A stretch of 64,000 bases of DNA, taken from Pseudomonas sp. S30 (GTDB taxonomy: Bacteria; Pseudomonadota; Gammaproteobacteria; Pseudomonadales; Pseudomonadaceae). The notes under the pieces are model-generated. The model was not told the DNA's origin and made no database searches. It was given only the letters and a program-made list of their open reading frames with translations. The number at the start of each line of letters is the position of its first letter. The first letter of the stretch is position 1. The DNA is taken from assembly GCF_016518545.1 (NCBI RefSeq), contig NZ_JACVTO010000014.1, forward strand, positions 96,927 through 160,926. The letters are read 5' to 3'. Below are positions 28,368 to 35,967 of this stretch, in pieces. The translations under genes were made by a program, and so were the position numbers.

Positions 28368-28395
28368 GGCAGTTGCCCGCTTCGAGCGGCAATGA

Positions 28396-28424
28396 AAAAC
28401 GGCCGATGCATGATCGGCCGTTTT
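28396..28424. terminator. Bidirectional terminator between the MCP remnant and gbcB
   Basis: A perfect 12-bp stem (AAAACGGCCGAT / ATCGGCCGTTTT) with a 5-base loop has A and T runs on its two sides. It can end transcripts from both strands and has survived the decay of the chemoreceptor gene. Confidence 0.9.
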
Positions 28425-28467
28425 CCTCAGACGTGCAGCAGGCCATGGACAGCCCGCGGCTCGCGCC

Positions 28468-29568
28468 TCAGTAGTCGATGCGCACGTCGCCCTTGGGCGT
28501 GCTGCAGCACGACAGGATGTAGCCTTCGGCTTCGTCTTCCTCGGTGATGCCGCCGTTGTGCTCCATCTCCACCTCGCCCCCGAGCTTGAGCACCTTGCAG
28601 GTGCCGCAGATACCCATGCCGCAGGCCTTGGGGATCATCAGGCCGACTTTCGCAGCGGCGGCATGCACCGTTTCGCCGGGGGCGATGCGGATGCTCTTGT
28701 CGCTGCCGATGAACTCCACCAGGTTCAGGTCGCTCACGTCCACTTCAGGCGCCTCGGCCGCCGCCTCGGCGTGTTCCACGGCATCGGCCTTGGCTTCGGG
28801 CGGGGTCGCGCCGAAGGATTCCTCGTGGTAGTTCTTCATGTCGAAGCCCACCGCTTCGAGCATGCGCTTGACCGCGCTCATGTAGGGCGTGGGCCCGCAG
28901 CAGAAGATCACGCGTTCCAGGTAGTCCGGCGCGATCAACTCCATCAGACGCTGGTTCAGGTAACCCCGATAGCCCGCCCAGGGCTCGCCCAGGCCATGCT
29001 TCTCGCAAATGATGTGCAGGCTGAAGTTCGGCACCCGCGAAGCCATCTGCTCCAGCTCGCGGTGATAGATGATGTCCTTGGGCGAGCGGGCGCTGTGCAC
29101 GAAGACCATGTCGACATTGGCGTTGGTGTCGTAGAACCAGCGCGACATGGACATCACCGGCGTGATACCGACCCCGCCGGAGAGGTACAGCACCTTGGCC
29201 GCCGGATAGTCGATGGCGTTGAACAGCCCTACCGGACCGTGCACCGGCACTTCGGCGCCTTCGTGCATGGTGTCGTGAAGGAAGTTCGAGACCAGCCCGC
29301 CAGGCACGCGCTTGACGGTGATGGAGAAGCTGTACGGCACCGACGGTGAGCTGGAGATGGTGTAGGAACGCATCACCGGCTTGCCTTCGATCTCCAGTTC
29401 CAGGGTGACGAACTGGCCGGGCTTGAAGAAGAACATGATCGGCTGATCGGCCATGAAGCAGAAGGTGCGCACGTCCCAGGTCTCCTGGATGACCTTGACG
29501 CAGCGCACGATGTGGCGGCCGTTGGCCCAGGTCTGGGTGGTGACCGGGTTGAGGAAGGTTTCGGACAT
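28468..29568 (-). CDS. gbcB: Glycine betaine demethylase, reductase subunit
   Basis: GbcB of 366 aa passes electrons from NAD(P)H to the Rieske oxygenase GbcA. The FAD domain has MRSYTISSSPS (RxYS/T-type flavin motif). The NAD domain has LYLSGGVGITPVMSM and FCCGPTPYM. The C-terminal plant-type ferredoxin has cysteines in CGMGICGTC and in the SCCS near the end, for one 2Fe-2S cluster. GGAG stands about six bases before the ATG at 29568; an ATG six bases upstream is less well placed. It is divergent from gbcA. Confidence 0.95.
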   Translation of the reverse strand: MSETFLNPVTTQTWANGRHIVRCVKVIQETWDVRTFCFMADQPIMFFFKPGQFVTLELEIEGKPVMRSYTISSSPSVPYSFSITVKRVPGGLVSNFLHDTMHEGAEVPVHGPVGLFNAIDYPAAKVLYLSGGVGITPVMSMSRWFYDTNANVDMVFVHSARSPKDIIYHRELEQMASRVPNFSLHIICEKHGLGEPWAGYRGYLNQRLMELIAPDYLERVIFCCGPTPYMSAVKRMLEAVGFDMKNYHEESFGATPPEAKADAVEHAEAAAEAPEVDVSDLNLVEFIGSDKSIRIAPGETVHAAAAKVGLMIPKACGMGICGTCKVLKLGGEVEMEHNGGITEEDEAEGYILSCCSTPKGDVRIDY

Positions 29569-29648
29569 GTTCATCTCCAGCAGCCGACGATCGGCGTTCT
29601 TATGGCTGGGATGATGCTGCAAGGCGCAAGCGTCGCACATTCCCATCC

Positions 29649-29673
29649 GCGACATCGGCGTGCTTATCGCGAC
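29649..29673 (+). promoter_or_regulatory. Direct repeat GCGAC, 20 bp apart, upstream of gbcA (candidate GbdR site)
   Basis: GCGACA at 29649 and GCGACC at 29669 stand in the 297-base gbcB/gbcA intergenic region. A similar pair 21 bp apart lies upstream of cbcX. AraC-type regulators such as GbdR bind direct half-sites about two helical turns apart. Assignment to GbdR is inference. Confidence 0.35.
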
Positions 29674-29865
29674 CAGCCCCGTGACACCGGGGTTGGAGCG
29701 TCGGAATTCGATGCGGCCATGTCGCCCGTGGATATGGCCCGGGCACGGCGCAAACGCACACTCCACCGCAAATAGAACGGCTGTTTTTCTGCCGACAGCC
29801 TTGCGGCAAACACAACAACGATTAGCCACCTTTCGCCGGCCGACAACGGCCTTGAGGATAAAACG

Positions 29866-31158
29866 ATGGACGTCACCGCAACCCTGAGCCTGGGCGATCC
29901 ACTGGAACCTGCACGCAAGGCCACCGCCGAGATGCTGCAGACCCGCGAGCGTACCTACTCGCTGCCGCAGCCCTTCTACTGCGACGAGCGCGTGTTCCAG
30001 ATCGACATGCAGGAGATCTTCCACAAGGAGTGGCTGATCGCGGGGATGACCTGCGAGATTCCGGCGAAGGGCAACTACCTCACGCTGCAGATCGGCAAGA
30101 ACCCGGTGATCGTCATCCGTGGCACCGAAGGCAAGGTGCACGCCTTCCACAACGTCTGCCGCCACCGCGGCTCGCGGCTGTGCGTCAGCGACAAAGGCAA
30201 GGTGGCCAAGCTGGTCTGTCCGTACCACCAGTGGACCTACGAGCTCGACGGCCGCCTGCTGTTCGCCGGCACCGAAATGGGCGCCGATTTCGACATGAAC
30301 CAGTACGGCCTCAAGCCGATCAACGTGAAGACCGCCGGCGGCTACATCTTCATCAGCCTGGCGGAAAATCCGCCCGCCATCGACGAGTTCCTGGCCACCC
30401 TGGACCACTACATGGAACCGTACGACATGGAGAACGCCAAGGTGGCGGTGCAGACCACCTTGATGGAAAAGGCCAACTGGAAGCTGGTGCTGGAAAACAA
30501 CCGCGAGTGTTATCACTGCAACGGCTCGCACCCCGAGCTGCTCAAGTCTCTGCTGGAGTGGGACGACACCAACGACCCGCGCGCCAGCCAGGAATTCAAG
30601 GACCATGTGGCGGCCTCCGCCGCCGCCTGGGAGGCCGAGAAGATTCCGTACCTGCACAAGAGTCATGGACTGCGTAACCGCATCGTGCGCATGCCGCTGC
30701 TCAAGGGCACCGTGTCGATGACCATGGATGGCAAGCAGGCGTGCAAGAAGCTGATGGGCCGCATCCAGAACCCAGACCTGGGCTCGATGCGCATCCTGCA
30801 CCTGCCGCACTCATGGAACCATTGCATGGGCGATCACATGATCGTGTTCACCGTGTGGCCGATCAGCGCCCAGGAAACCATGGTCACCACCAAGTGGCTG
30901 GTACACAAGGACGCGGTCGAGGGCGTGGACTACGATCCCGAGCAGATGCGCAAGGTGTGGGACGCCACCAATGACCAGGACCGTCGCCTGGCCGAAGAGA
31001 ACCAGCGGGGCATCAACTCCACTGCCTACCAGCCGGGGCCTTACTCCAAGACCTACGAGTTCGGGGTGGTCAACTTCATCGACTGGTACAGCGATCGCGT
31101 GCTGGCCAACCTGGGCGCCGAACCTGCGCCCTACCTGAAGGAAGTGAAGACGCAGTGA
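29866..31158 (+). CDS. gbcA: Glycine betaine demethylase, Rieske oxygenase subunit
   Basis: GbcA of 430 aa demethylates glycine betaine to dimethylglycine with release of formaldehyde. The Rieske 2Fe-2S ligands are C98 and H100 (CRHRGS) and C118 and H121 (CPYHQW). The mononuclear iron histidines are in NNRECYHCNGSHPE. Electrons come from the divergently encoded GbcB. GbdR is known to activate both genes in P. aeruginosa. A strong terminator follows. Confidence 0.96.
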   Translation: MDVTATLSLGDPLEPARKATAEMLQTRERTYSLPQPFYCDERVFQIDMQEIFHKEWLIAGMTCEIPAKGNYLTLQIGKNPVIVIRGTEGKVHAFHNVCRHRGSRLCVSDKGKVAKLVCPYHQWTYELDGRLLFAGTEMGADFDMNQYGLKPINVKTAGGYIFISLAENPPAIDEFLATLDHYMEPYDMENAKVAVQTTLMEKANWKLVLENNRECYHCNGSHPELLKSLLEWDDTNDPRASQEFKDHVAASAAAWEAEKIPYLHKSHGLRNRIVRMPLLKGTVSMTMDGKQACKKLMGRIQNPDLGSMRILHLPHSWNHCMGDHMIVFTVWPISAQETMVTTKWLVHKDAVEGVDYDPEQMRKVWDATNDQDRRLAEENQRGINSTAYQPGPYSKTYEFGVVNFIDWYSDRVLANLGAEPAPYLKEVKTQ

Positions 31159-31178
31159 GCCTCTGGCGGGGCGAGTGA

Positions 31179-31212
31179 ACGCCACGGCCGGGTGATCGGC
31201 CGTGGCGTTTTT
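31179..31212 (+). terminator. Rho-independent terminator of gbcA
   Basis: A perfect 12-bp stem (ACGCCACGGCCG / CGGCCGTGGCGT) with a 6-base loop is followed by T residues, 21 bases after gbcA. Confidence 0.92.
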
Positions 31213-31298
31213 GTGTGTTGTGCAGAGGGTTCGAACAGGTTATCCACAGATTTCATCAGACTGCCTTGTGGATACTAAAAGTTCGAGTTGGCGGCACT

Positions 31299-31326
31299 GA
31301 TTGATCATTATTTGATCAAACCTCTG
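31299..31326 (+). repeat. 28-bp repeat with paired TTGATCA(A) palindromes, copy 1
   Basis: It contains TTGATCAT, TAT, TTGATCAA, two 8-mers 11 bp apart. It matches copy 2 (31482-31509) at 25 of 28 positions, 183 bp away. Confidence 0.7.
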
Positions 31327-31481
31327 AAGGCCCTGACTAATAAGGCTTTCAGGGTTTATCGAACACCTTGTCCACAGGGACGCCAACAGAAAATGTGAGC
31401 ACGGGATGCCGCGATTCCCACAGGCTGTGGATAATGCCCGCGACGCGCTGTATTTCGTGGGTTATGAGGCAATCGCGAACA

Positions 31482-31509
31482 GATTGATCAATATTTGATC
31501 AAATCCCTG
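31482..31509 (+). repeat. 28-bp repeat with paired TTGATCAA palindromes, copy 2
   Basis: It contains TTGATCAA, TAT, TTGATCAA, two perfect 8-bp palindromes one helical turn apart. A single further TTGATCA stands at 31644-31650. Confidence 0.7.
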
Positions 31510-31822
31510 TAAGCTGCTTGGATCGTGGCCTCCAGCGCTTACCCAACATATTATCCACAGAGGGATGAACAGCGATTGTGGGAAAGTTGGAGAGCGTGCG
31601 AAGTGAGTCACGCTGTTCCACTTCACGCAGGGCTGTACATTTTTTGATCATGGCGTTCTAGCCCGCGTCCGATCTGGTCTTGGGCAACCAACGAACACGT
31701 TATTCACAGGCTGGCGAACAATTTCGGGGGACAGTTTGCAAGCGGGGAACGCTTTGCGCTGATTCCACGTCGCCAGGTGGCGTATACGCTATACACAGCC
31801 CGCAAGAGCAGCCGGAAACCAT

Positions 31823-31846
31823 GAAAAAGGGCCGCAACGCGGCCCT
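31823..31846 (-). terminator. Terminator of the dgc-etf operon
   Basis: On the minus strand AGGGCCGC, a 3-base loop and GCGGCCCT are followed by TTTT. It lies 26 bases after the etfB stop. Confidence 0.85.
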
Positions 31847-31871
31847 GGAGTTATTCACAGGCAGATGCCGC

Positions 31872-32642
31872 TCAGCGCAGCACCCCCTCCTCCACCAACA
31901 ACTTCAGAATGGCCTCGGCGCCTTCCTGTGGAGAAACATCCTTGAGCACCTTGCCGCCACCGCCACTGGCCTTGGCGGTCGCCGCCTTCATACGGTCGGC
32001 ACCGCTCTTGGCCTTGATCACTTTCAAGCGCTTGGGCCGCGGCCGCGCAGGTTGCAGGGCGTCACCTTCCAGGACCTCGTCCTCGACCACCGTGACATCG
32101 CGCGCCGCCAGCACTCCCCGGCGTGCTGGGCCGAACGCGCTCTGGCGTGGCTTGGGTGCGGCGTTATCCACAGTGGCCAGCAACGGCAGGCGAACCTTCA
32201 GGCGGCGCCGCTGACCGCGCGGCAAGGCCTGCAACACCTGTGCGGTGCCGTTCTCGATCGACTCCACCTCGGCCAGCCCCACCACCAGCGGCCAGCCCAG
32301 CTTCTCGGCCAGCAGAAACGGCAGCATGCCGGAGCCCTCGCCGGTTTCGGCCTGGCTGCCGGTCAGCACCATCTGGGCGCCAGCGTCGCGCAGGTAGTCG
32401 CCGAGCACGCCGAGCACATCGGCGCCAGCGGGTTGCTCCAGCACGTCCAAGTGCTCCAGGCCCATGCCCAGGTAGCCGCGCAGCGCCTGCTCGGCGGGGT
32501 TACCGGCATGCACCACCTGCAGGTCGGTGCCTGCCAGCTGCAGCCCGAGCTCGACGGCGCGCGAATCCTGCTCGGCGCGACGGGCACGACCAGAGCTGGG
32601 GTGGGCGCCGATGGAAACCAGGCTGATGACTTTCGTACTCAT
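31872..32642 (-). CDS. etfB: Electron transfer flavoprotein beta subunit (dimethylglycine operon)
   Basis: ETF beta-type protein of 256 aa. The nucleotide-binding domain has the VSIGAHPSSGRARRAEQDSRAVE start and the ETF signature region around VLTGSQAETGEGSGMLPFLLAEKLGWP. The C-terminus is Lys/Gly-rich. With EtfA it should take electrons from dimethylglycine demethylase (DgcAB) into the respiratory chain. It is the last gene of the operon. Its sequence is remote from housekeeping EtfB, as expected for the amine-specific pair. An exact DnaA-like box (32164-32172) lies inside. Confidence 0.85.
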   Translation of the reverse strand: MSTKVISLVSIGAHPSSGRARRAEQDSRAVELGLQLAGTDLQVVHAGNPAEQALRGYLGMGLEHLDVLEQPAGADVLGVLGDYLRDAGAQMVLTGSQAETGEGSGMLPFLLAEKLGWPLVVGLAEVESIENGTAQVLQALPRGQRRRLKVRLPLLATVDNAAPKPRQSAFGPARRGVLAARDVTVVEDEVLEGDALQPARPRPKRLKVIKAKSGADRMKAATAKASGGGGKVLKDVSPQEGAEAILKLLVEEGVLR

Positions 32643-32651
32643 GTCGTGCCC

Positions 32652-33884
32652 TTATGCCGCGTCGCGCTGAGCGCCATTGCGGAAGTTGTCCACAGCCTCG
32701 ATCAGCGCCTGGAGAATCGCCGCGCTGTCGCCAATCACCGACAGGTCGGCGCGCTTGATCATGTCGCAACCTGGGTCCATGTTGATCGCCACCACCTTGT
32801 CGCAAGCACCGATGCCTTGCAGGTGCTGAATGGCCCCGGAGATGCCCACGGCCATGTATACCCGCGCCGTGACCCAGGTGCCGGTGGCCCCGACCTGGCG
32901 GTTGCGCGGCATGAAGCCATCGTCCACCGCCACCCGCGACGCGCCTTCGGTGGCACCGAGGGCGGCGGTGGCCTGGTGGAACAGCGTCCAGTCCTTGACC
33001 CCATTGCCGCCGGAGACGATGAACTCGGCCTCGGCCATGGCGATGGCGGCCGGGTCCACGGCCACCGGGCCCAGGTCCTCGATGCGCGACAGACTGCGTG
33101 CCACACCTGTGGACAACGTCTCCGGCAAGGCCTCGTGCCGGGTTTCGCTGACCGGGTCGGCGCATTCGGCCGCCGCCAGGATCAGGCGCGGCAGCGTACG
33201 TTGCAGGTCCTGCTGGCCGGCGCCGGCGCGGCCAATGCACTGACCGTCCTTGATCTGCCAGACGCGTGTGGCGGGGCGTTCGCCCAGCGCTGCAGCGAAC
33301 CGTCGGCCCAGCTCGCCACCACCGGTACGGCTGTCGGGGAGCAGCCAGTGGCGCGGGCCAAACTGGTTATCCACAGCGCGCAGGCCCTGGACCAGTTGTT
33401 CCGGGGCGTAGCCGCTGAAGGCTTCGCCTTCTATTACCAGCAGGCGATCGATGCCGGCTGTGGAAAAACTGCTTTCCTTGTGCTCACCGAACACCACGGC
33501 CAGCACTGCACCGTCGTTGCCCGCCAGGCTGCGGGCCAGGCCCAGCAGGTCGCGGTCGTGGCTGCCAAGTCGGCCGCCGATCATGTCCGGCACCACGGCG
33601 ATGTAGAACGCCGGGTCGATCACCTGGTGCAACGGCAACTGGACCTCGGCCGCCGCCGAACGCCGCCCGCCGACGGCCGTGCCCTGCTGGGCACCGCTGC
33701 GGTCGATACGCTTGAGCCCGGCCGGGCCGATGAAACCGGCCGCCATTACATGGGGGTTCTTGCGCATGAGCCCGTGGGGGCCCATCCACTGGGTCTGTTG
33801 CGTCTGCATCGCGGCATGCAGCGGGTGCAGGCGGTTACGGGCGATCCACTCGGCGCGTGGATCTCGGCGGATGATTTCGCTCAT
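32652..33884 (-). CDS. etfA: Electron transfer flavoprotein alpha subunit (dimethylglycine operon)
   Basis: ETF alpha-type protein of 410 aa. The FAD-binding C-terminal domain is clear: VSGGNGVKDWTLF, SRVAVDDGFMPRNRQVGATG, and GISGAIQHLQG followed by VAINMDPGCDMIKRADLSVIGD. The N-terminal extension (about 1-60) is longer than in housekeeping EtfA. Its ATG overlaps the dgcB TGA by one base (TGATG). It pairs with EtfB nine bases downstream. Confidence 0.88.
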   Translation of the reverse strand: MSEIIRRDPRAEWIARNRLHPLHAAMQTQQTQWMGPHGLMRKNPHVMAAGFIGPAGLKRIDRSGAQQGTAVGGRRSAAAEVQLPLHQVIDPAFYIAVVPDMIGGRLGSHDRDLLGLARSLAGNDGAVLAVVFGEHKESSFSTAGIDRLLVIEGEAFSGYAPEQLVQGLRAVDNQFGPRHWLLPDSRTGGGELGRRFAAALGERPATRVWQIKDGQCIGRAGAGQQDLQRTLPRLILAAAECADPVSETRHEALPETLSTGVARSLSRIEDLGPVAVDPAAIAMAEAEFIVSGGNGVKDWTLFHQATAALGATEGASRVAVDDGFMPRNRQVGATGTWVTARVYMAVGISGAIQHLQGIGACDKVVAINMDPGCDMIKRADLSVIGDSAAILQALIEAVDNFRNGAQRDAA

Positions 33885-35839
33885 CAGTGCACCTCCGCAG
33901 GTTCACGTCTGGCCGCAGCCGGCTTGTTGACCGCTGCCGGCGCCTGTTCTTCGATCAGCACGTCGGCCACCAGCTCGGCCAGGTCCTTGATCTGTGGACG
34001 CGGTTCGACCACGCCTTCGAGCATCGCCGTGCACTGCGGGCAACCCACAGCGACCAGCTCGGCTTCGGTCTCGCGGATGTCGTCCATGCGCATGTCGGGA
34101 ATCCGCTGCTTGCCGGGAATGTCGGTGATCGGCGCACCGCCGCCACCGCCGCAGCAGCGCGAACGAAAGCCCGAGCGTTGCATCTCGCGCACGTCGATTC
34201 CCAGTGCCCGGAGCACCGCGCGCGGCGCTTCGTACTCACCGTTGTAGCGGCCCAGGTAGCACGGGTCGTGGTAGGTGACGCTGCCACCTTTGTGCTGGCC
34301 CAGGTTCAGGCGCCCGGCCTCGATCAGCTCGGCGATGTAGGTGCTGTGGTGCTGCACCTGGTAGTCGCCGCCCAGCGCACCGTACTCGTTCTTGAGCACG
34401 TGGAAGCTGTGCGGGTCGCAGGTGACGATGCGTTCGAAGGCGTACTTGCCCAGGGTCTGGATGTTGCGCCTGGCCAGTTGCTGGAAGGTCGCCTCGTCAC
34501 CGAGTCGACGGGCCACGTCGCCACTGTCGCGTTCTTCCAGGCCGAGCACGGCGAAGTCGACGCCCGAAGCCTTGAGCACCTTGACGAACGCCCGCAGGGT
34601 GCGCTGGTTGCGCATGTCGAAGGCACCGTCGCCGACCCAGAACAGCACCTCGGTGCGCTTGACCTGCGAGAGCAGCTTGAGGTTGAGGTCCGCCGCCCAG
34701 TTCATCCGTCCGCCAGGGTTGAAGCCGCCGGGGTTGTCGGTTGCGATCAGGTTGTCCAGCACCTCGGCGCCCTTGTTCGGGGTCGCGCCCTTTTCCAGGG
34801 TGAGGTGACGACGCATGTCGACGATGGCATCGACGTGCTCGATCATCATCGGGCACTCCTCGACGCACGCCCTGCAGGTGGTGCAGGACCACAGCGTCTC
34901 GGCGTCCACCAGGCCGTTGACGATCGGCTGGTGCGGATGACCGCCGTGTTCGCCGAGCGGCTTGCCCGGATACGGGCTGCCGGCGAATTTGGCGTCGGTG
35001 CCGCCGGCCAGGCCGATGACCATGTCCTGGATCAGCTTCTTCGGATTCAGCGGTTGGCCCGCCGCGAAGGCCGGGCACATGGCCTCGCACTTGCCGCACT
35101 GCACGCAGGCATCGAAGCCCAGCAGCTGGTTCCAGGTGAAGTCGGCCGGCTTCTCCACGCCCAGGGGCGCGTTCGGGTCTTCCAGATCCAGCGGCTTGAG
35201 GCCCGTGGAGCGACCGCCGCCGAAGCGTTCGGCACGCCGGTGCCACGCCAGGTGCAGGGCACCGGCGAAGGCGTGCTTCATCGGTCCGCCCCAGGTCATG
35301 CCGAAGAACAGCTCCGACACGCCCCACAGCACGCCCAGGCCGAGGATGGCCACCATCACCCAGCCGCCGGTGTTGGCCGGCAGGATACCGGCCACCGGCA
35401 AGGTGGCGATGAAGAAGCTCGCGGCGAACACCAGCAGGCTCTTGGGCAGGCGCATCCACGGCCCCTTGGACAGCCGCGACGGCGGGTTCAGGCGGCGGCG
35501 GAAGACGAAGACCGCGCCGCTGAACATGATCAGCGTGGCCACCAGCAGGGCGTAGCCGAGAATCTGGCTGTGCAGGCCGAAACCGTGCACCAGGATCGCC
35601 AGCAGCGCCGACAGCACGAAGCCACCGGCGGTAGCCACGTGGGTCCTGGACATGTACTTGTCGCGCTCGACCACATGGTGCAGGTCCACCAGGTAGCGGC
35701 GTGGCATGGCCAGCAGGCCGCCGAGCAGATCGACCTTCGATGGCCGGCCGCGGCGCCACAGGTTCACGCGGCGCACGGCGCCGAGCACGGCCAGGCCGAG
35801 TGCGGCGAACAGCAGGATGGGTAGAAGGGTGTTCAACAT
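33884..35839 (-). CDS. dgcB: Dimethylglycine demethylase subunit B (iron-sulfur membrane protein)
   Basis: DgcB of 651 aa. The N-terminal region has several membrane helices (about 1-30, 70-130, 150-220). Two 4Fe-4S binding motifs follow: CVQCGKCEAMCPAF and CTTCRACVEECPMM. The C-terminal half has two CCG-type segments (CCGGGGGAP and CPQCTAML), as in heterodisulfide-reductase/GlpC-like proteins. It probably carries electrons from DgcA to the membrane and/or ETF. The ATG at 35839 is used because upstream residues lack homology character. Confidence 0.92.
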   Translation of the reverse strand: MLNTLLPILLFAALGLAVLGAVRRVNLWRRGRPSKVDLLGGLLAMPRRYLVDLHHVVERDKYMSRTHVATAGGFVLSALLAILVHGFGLHSQILGYALLVATLIMFSGAVFVFRRRLNPPSRLSKGPWMRLPKSLLVFAASFFIATLPVAGILPANTGGWVMVAILGLGVLWGVSELFFGMTWGGPMKHAFAGALHLAWHRRAERFGGGRSTGLKPLDLEDPNAPLGVEKPADFTWNQLLGFDACVQCGKCEAMCPAFAAGQPLNPKKLIQDMVIGLAGGTDAKFAGSPYPGKPLGEHGGHPHQPIVNGLVDAETLWSCTTCRACVEECPMMIEHVDAIVDMRRHLTLEKGATPNKGAEVLDNLIATDNPGGFNPGGRMNWAADLNLKLLSQVKRTEVLFWVGDGAFDMRNQRTLRAFVKVLKASGVDFAVLGLEERDSGDVARRLGDEATFQQLARRNIQTLGKYAFERIVTCDPHSFHVLKNEYGALGGDYQVQHHSTYIAELIEAGRLNLGQHKGGSVTYHDPCYLGRYNGEYEAPRAVLRALGIDVREMQRSGFRSRCCGGGGGAPITDIPGKQRIPDMRMDDIRETEAELVAVGCPQCTAMLEGVVEPRPQIKDLAELVADVLIEEQAPAAVNKPAAARREPAEVH

Positions 35840-35967
35840 GGGAAGCTCCCACAACAGCTGGATTCGTGCGCCGCTTTCAAGCGCAGCGCGGACCCTGCAG
35901 GCGCGTGCTCGCCCGCTCCCGCAGGGGGCCAATCCCGCCCCCAGGGGCGGCGTTCATGCCCGTGCGA

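Larger units (their letters stand above)
31240..31859. other. Gene-free region with a cluster of DnaA-box-like 9-mers
   Basis: No credible gene is seen between gbcA and etfB. The region holds exact TTATCCACA at 31240 (+), 31426 (-) and 31551 (+), TTATTCACA at 31700 (+) and 31851 (+), and one-mismatch boxes at 31267 (-) and 31368 (+). It is A+T-richer than the flanks. More exact boxes lie in the adjoining etfB (32164) and etfA (33367), and TTTTCCACA at 33459 (-). The build recalls a DnaA-titrating locus such as E. coli datA; this is inference. Confidence 0.6.

Noticed and set aside
29569..30810. In-frame extension of gbcB through the intergenic region and across gbcA
   Set aside because: The extra residues have no family likeness, it would overlap the Rieske gene on the other strand, and a good ribosome binding site stands at 29568.
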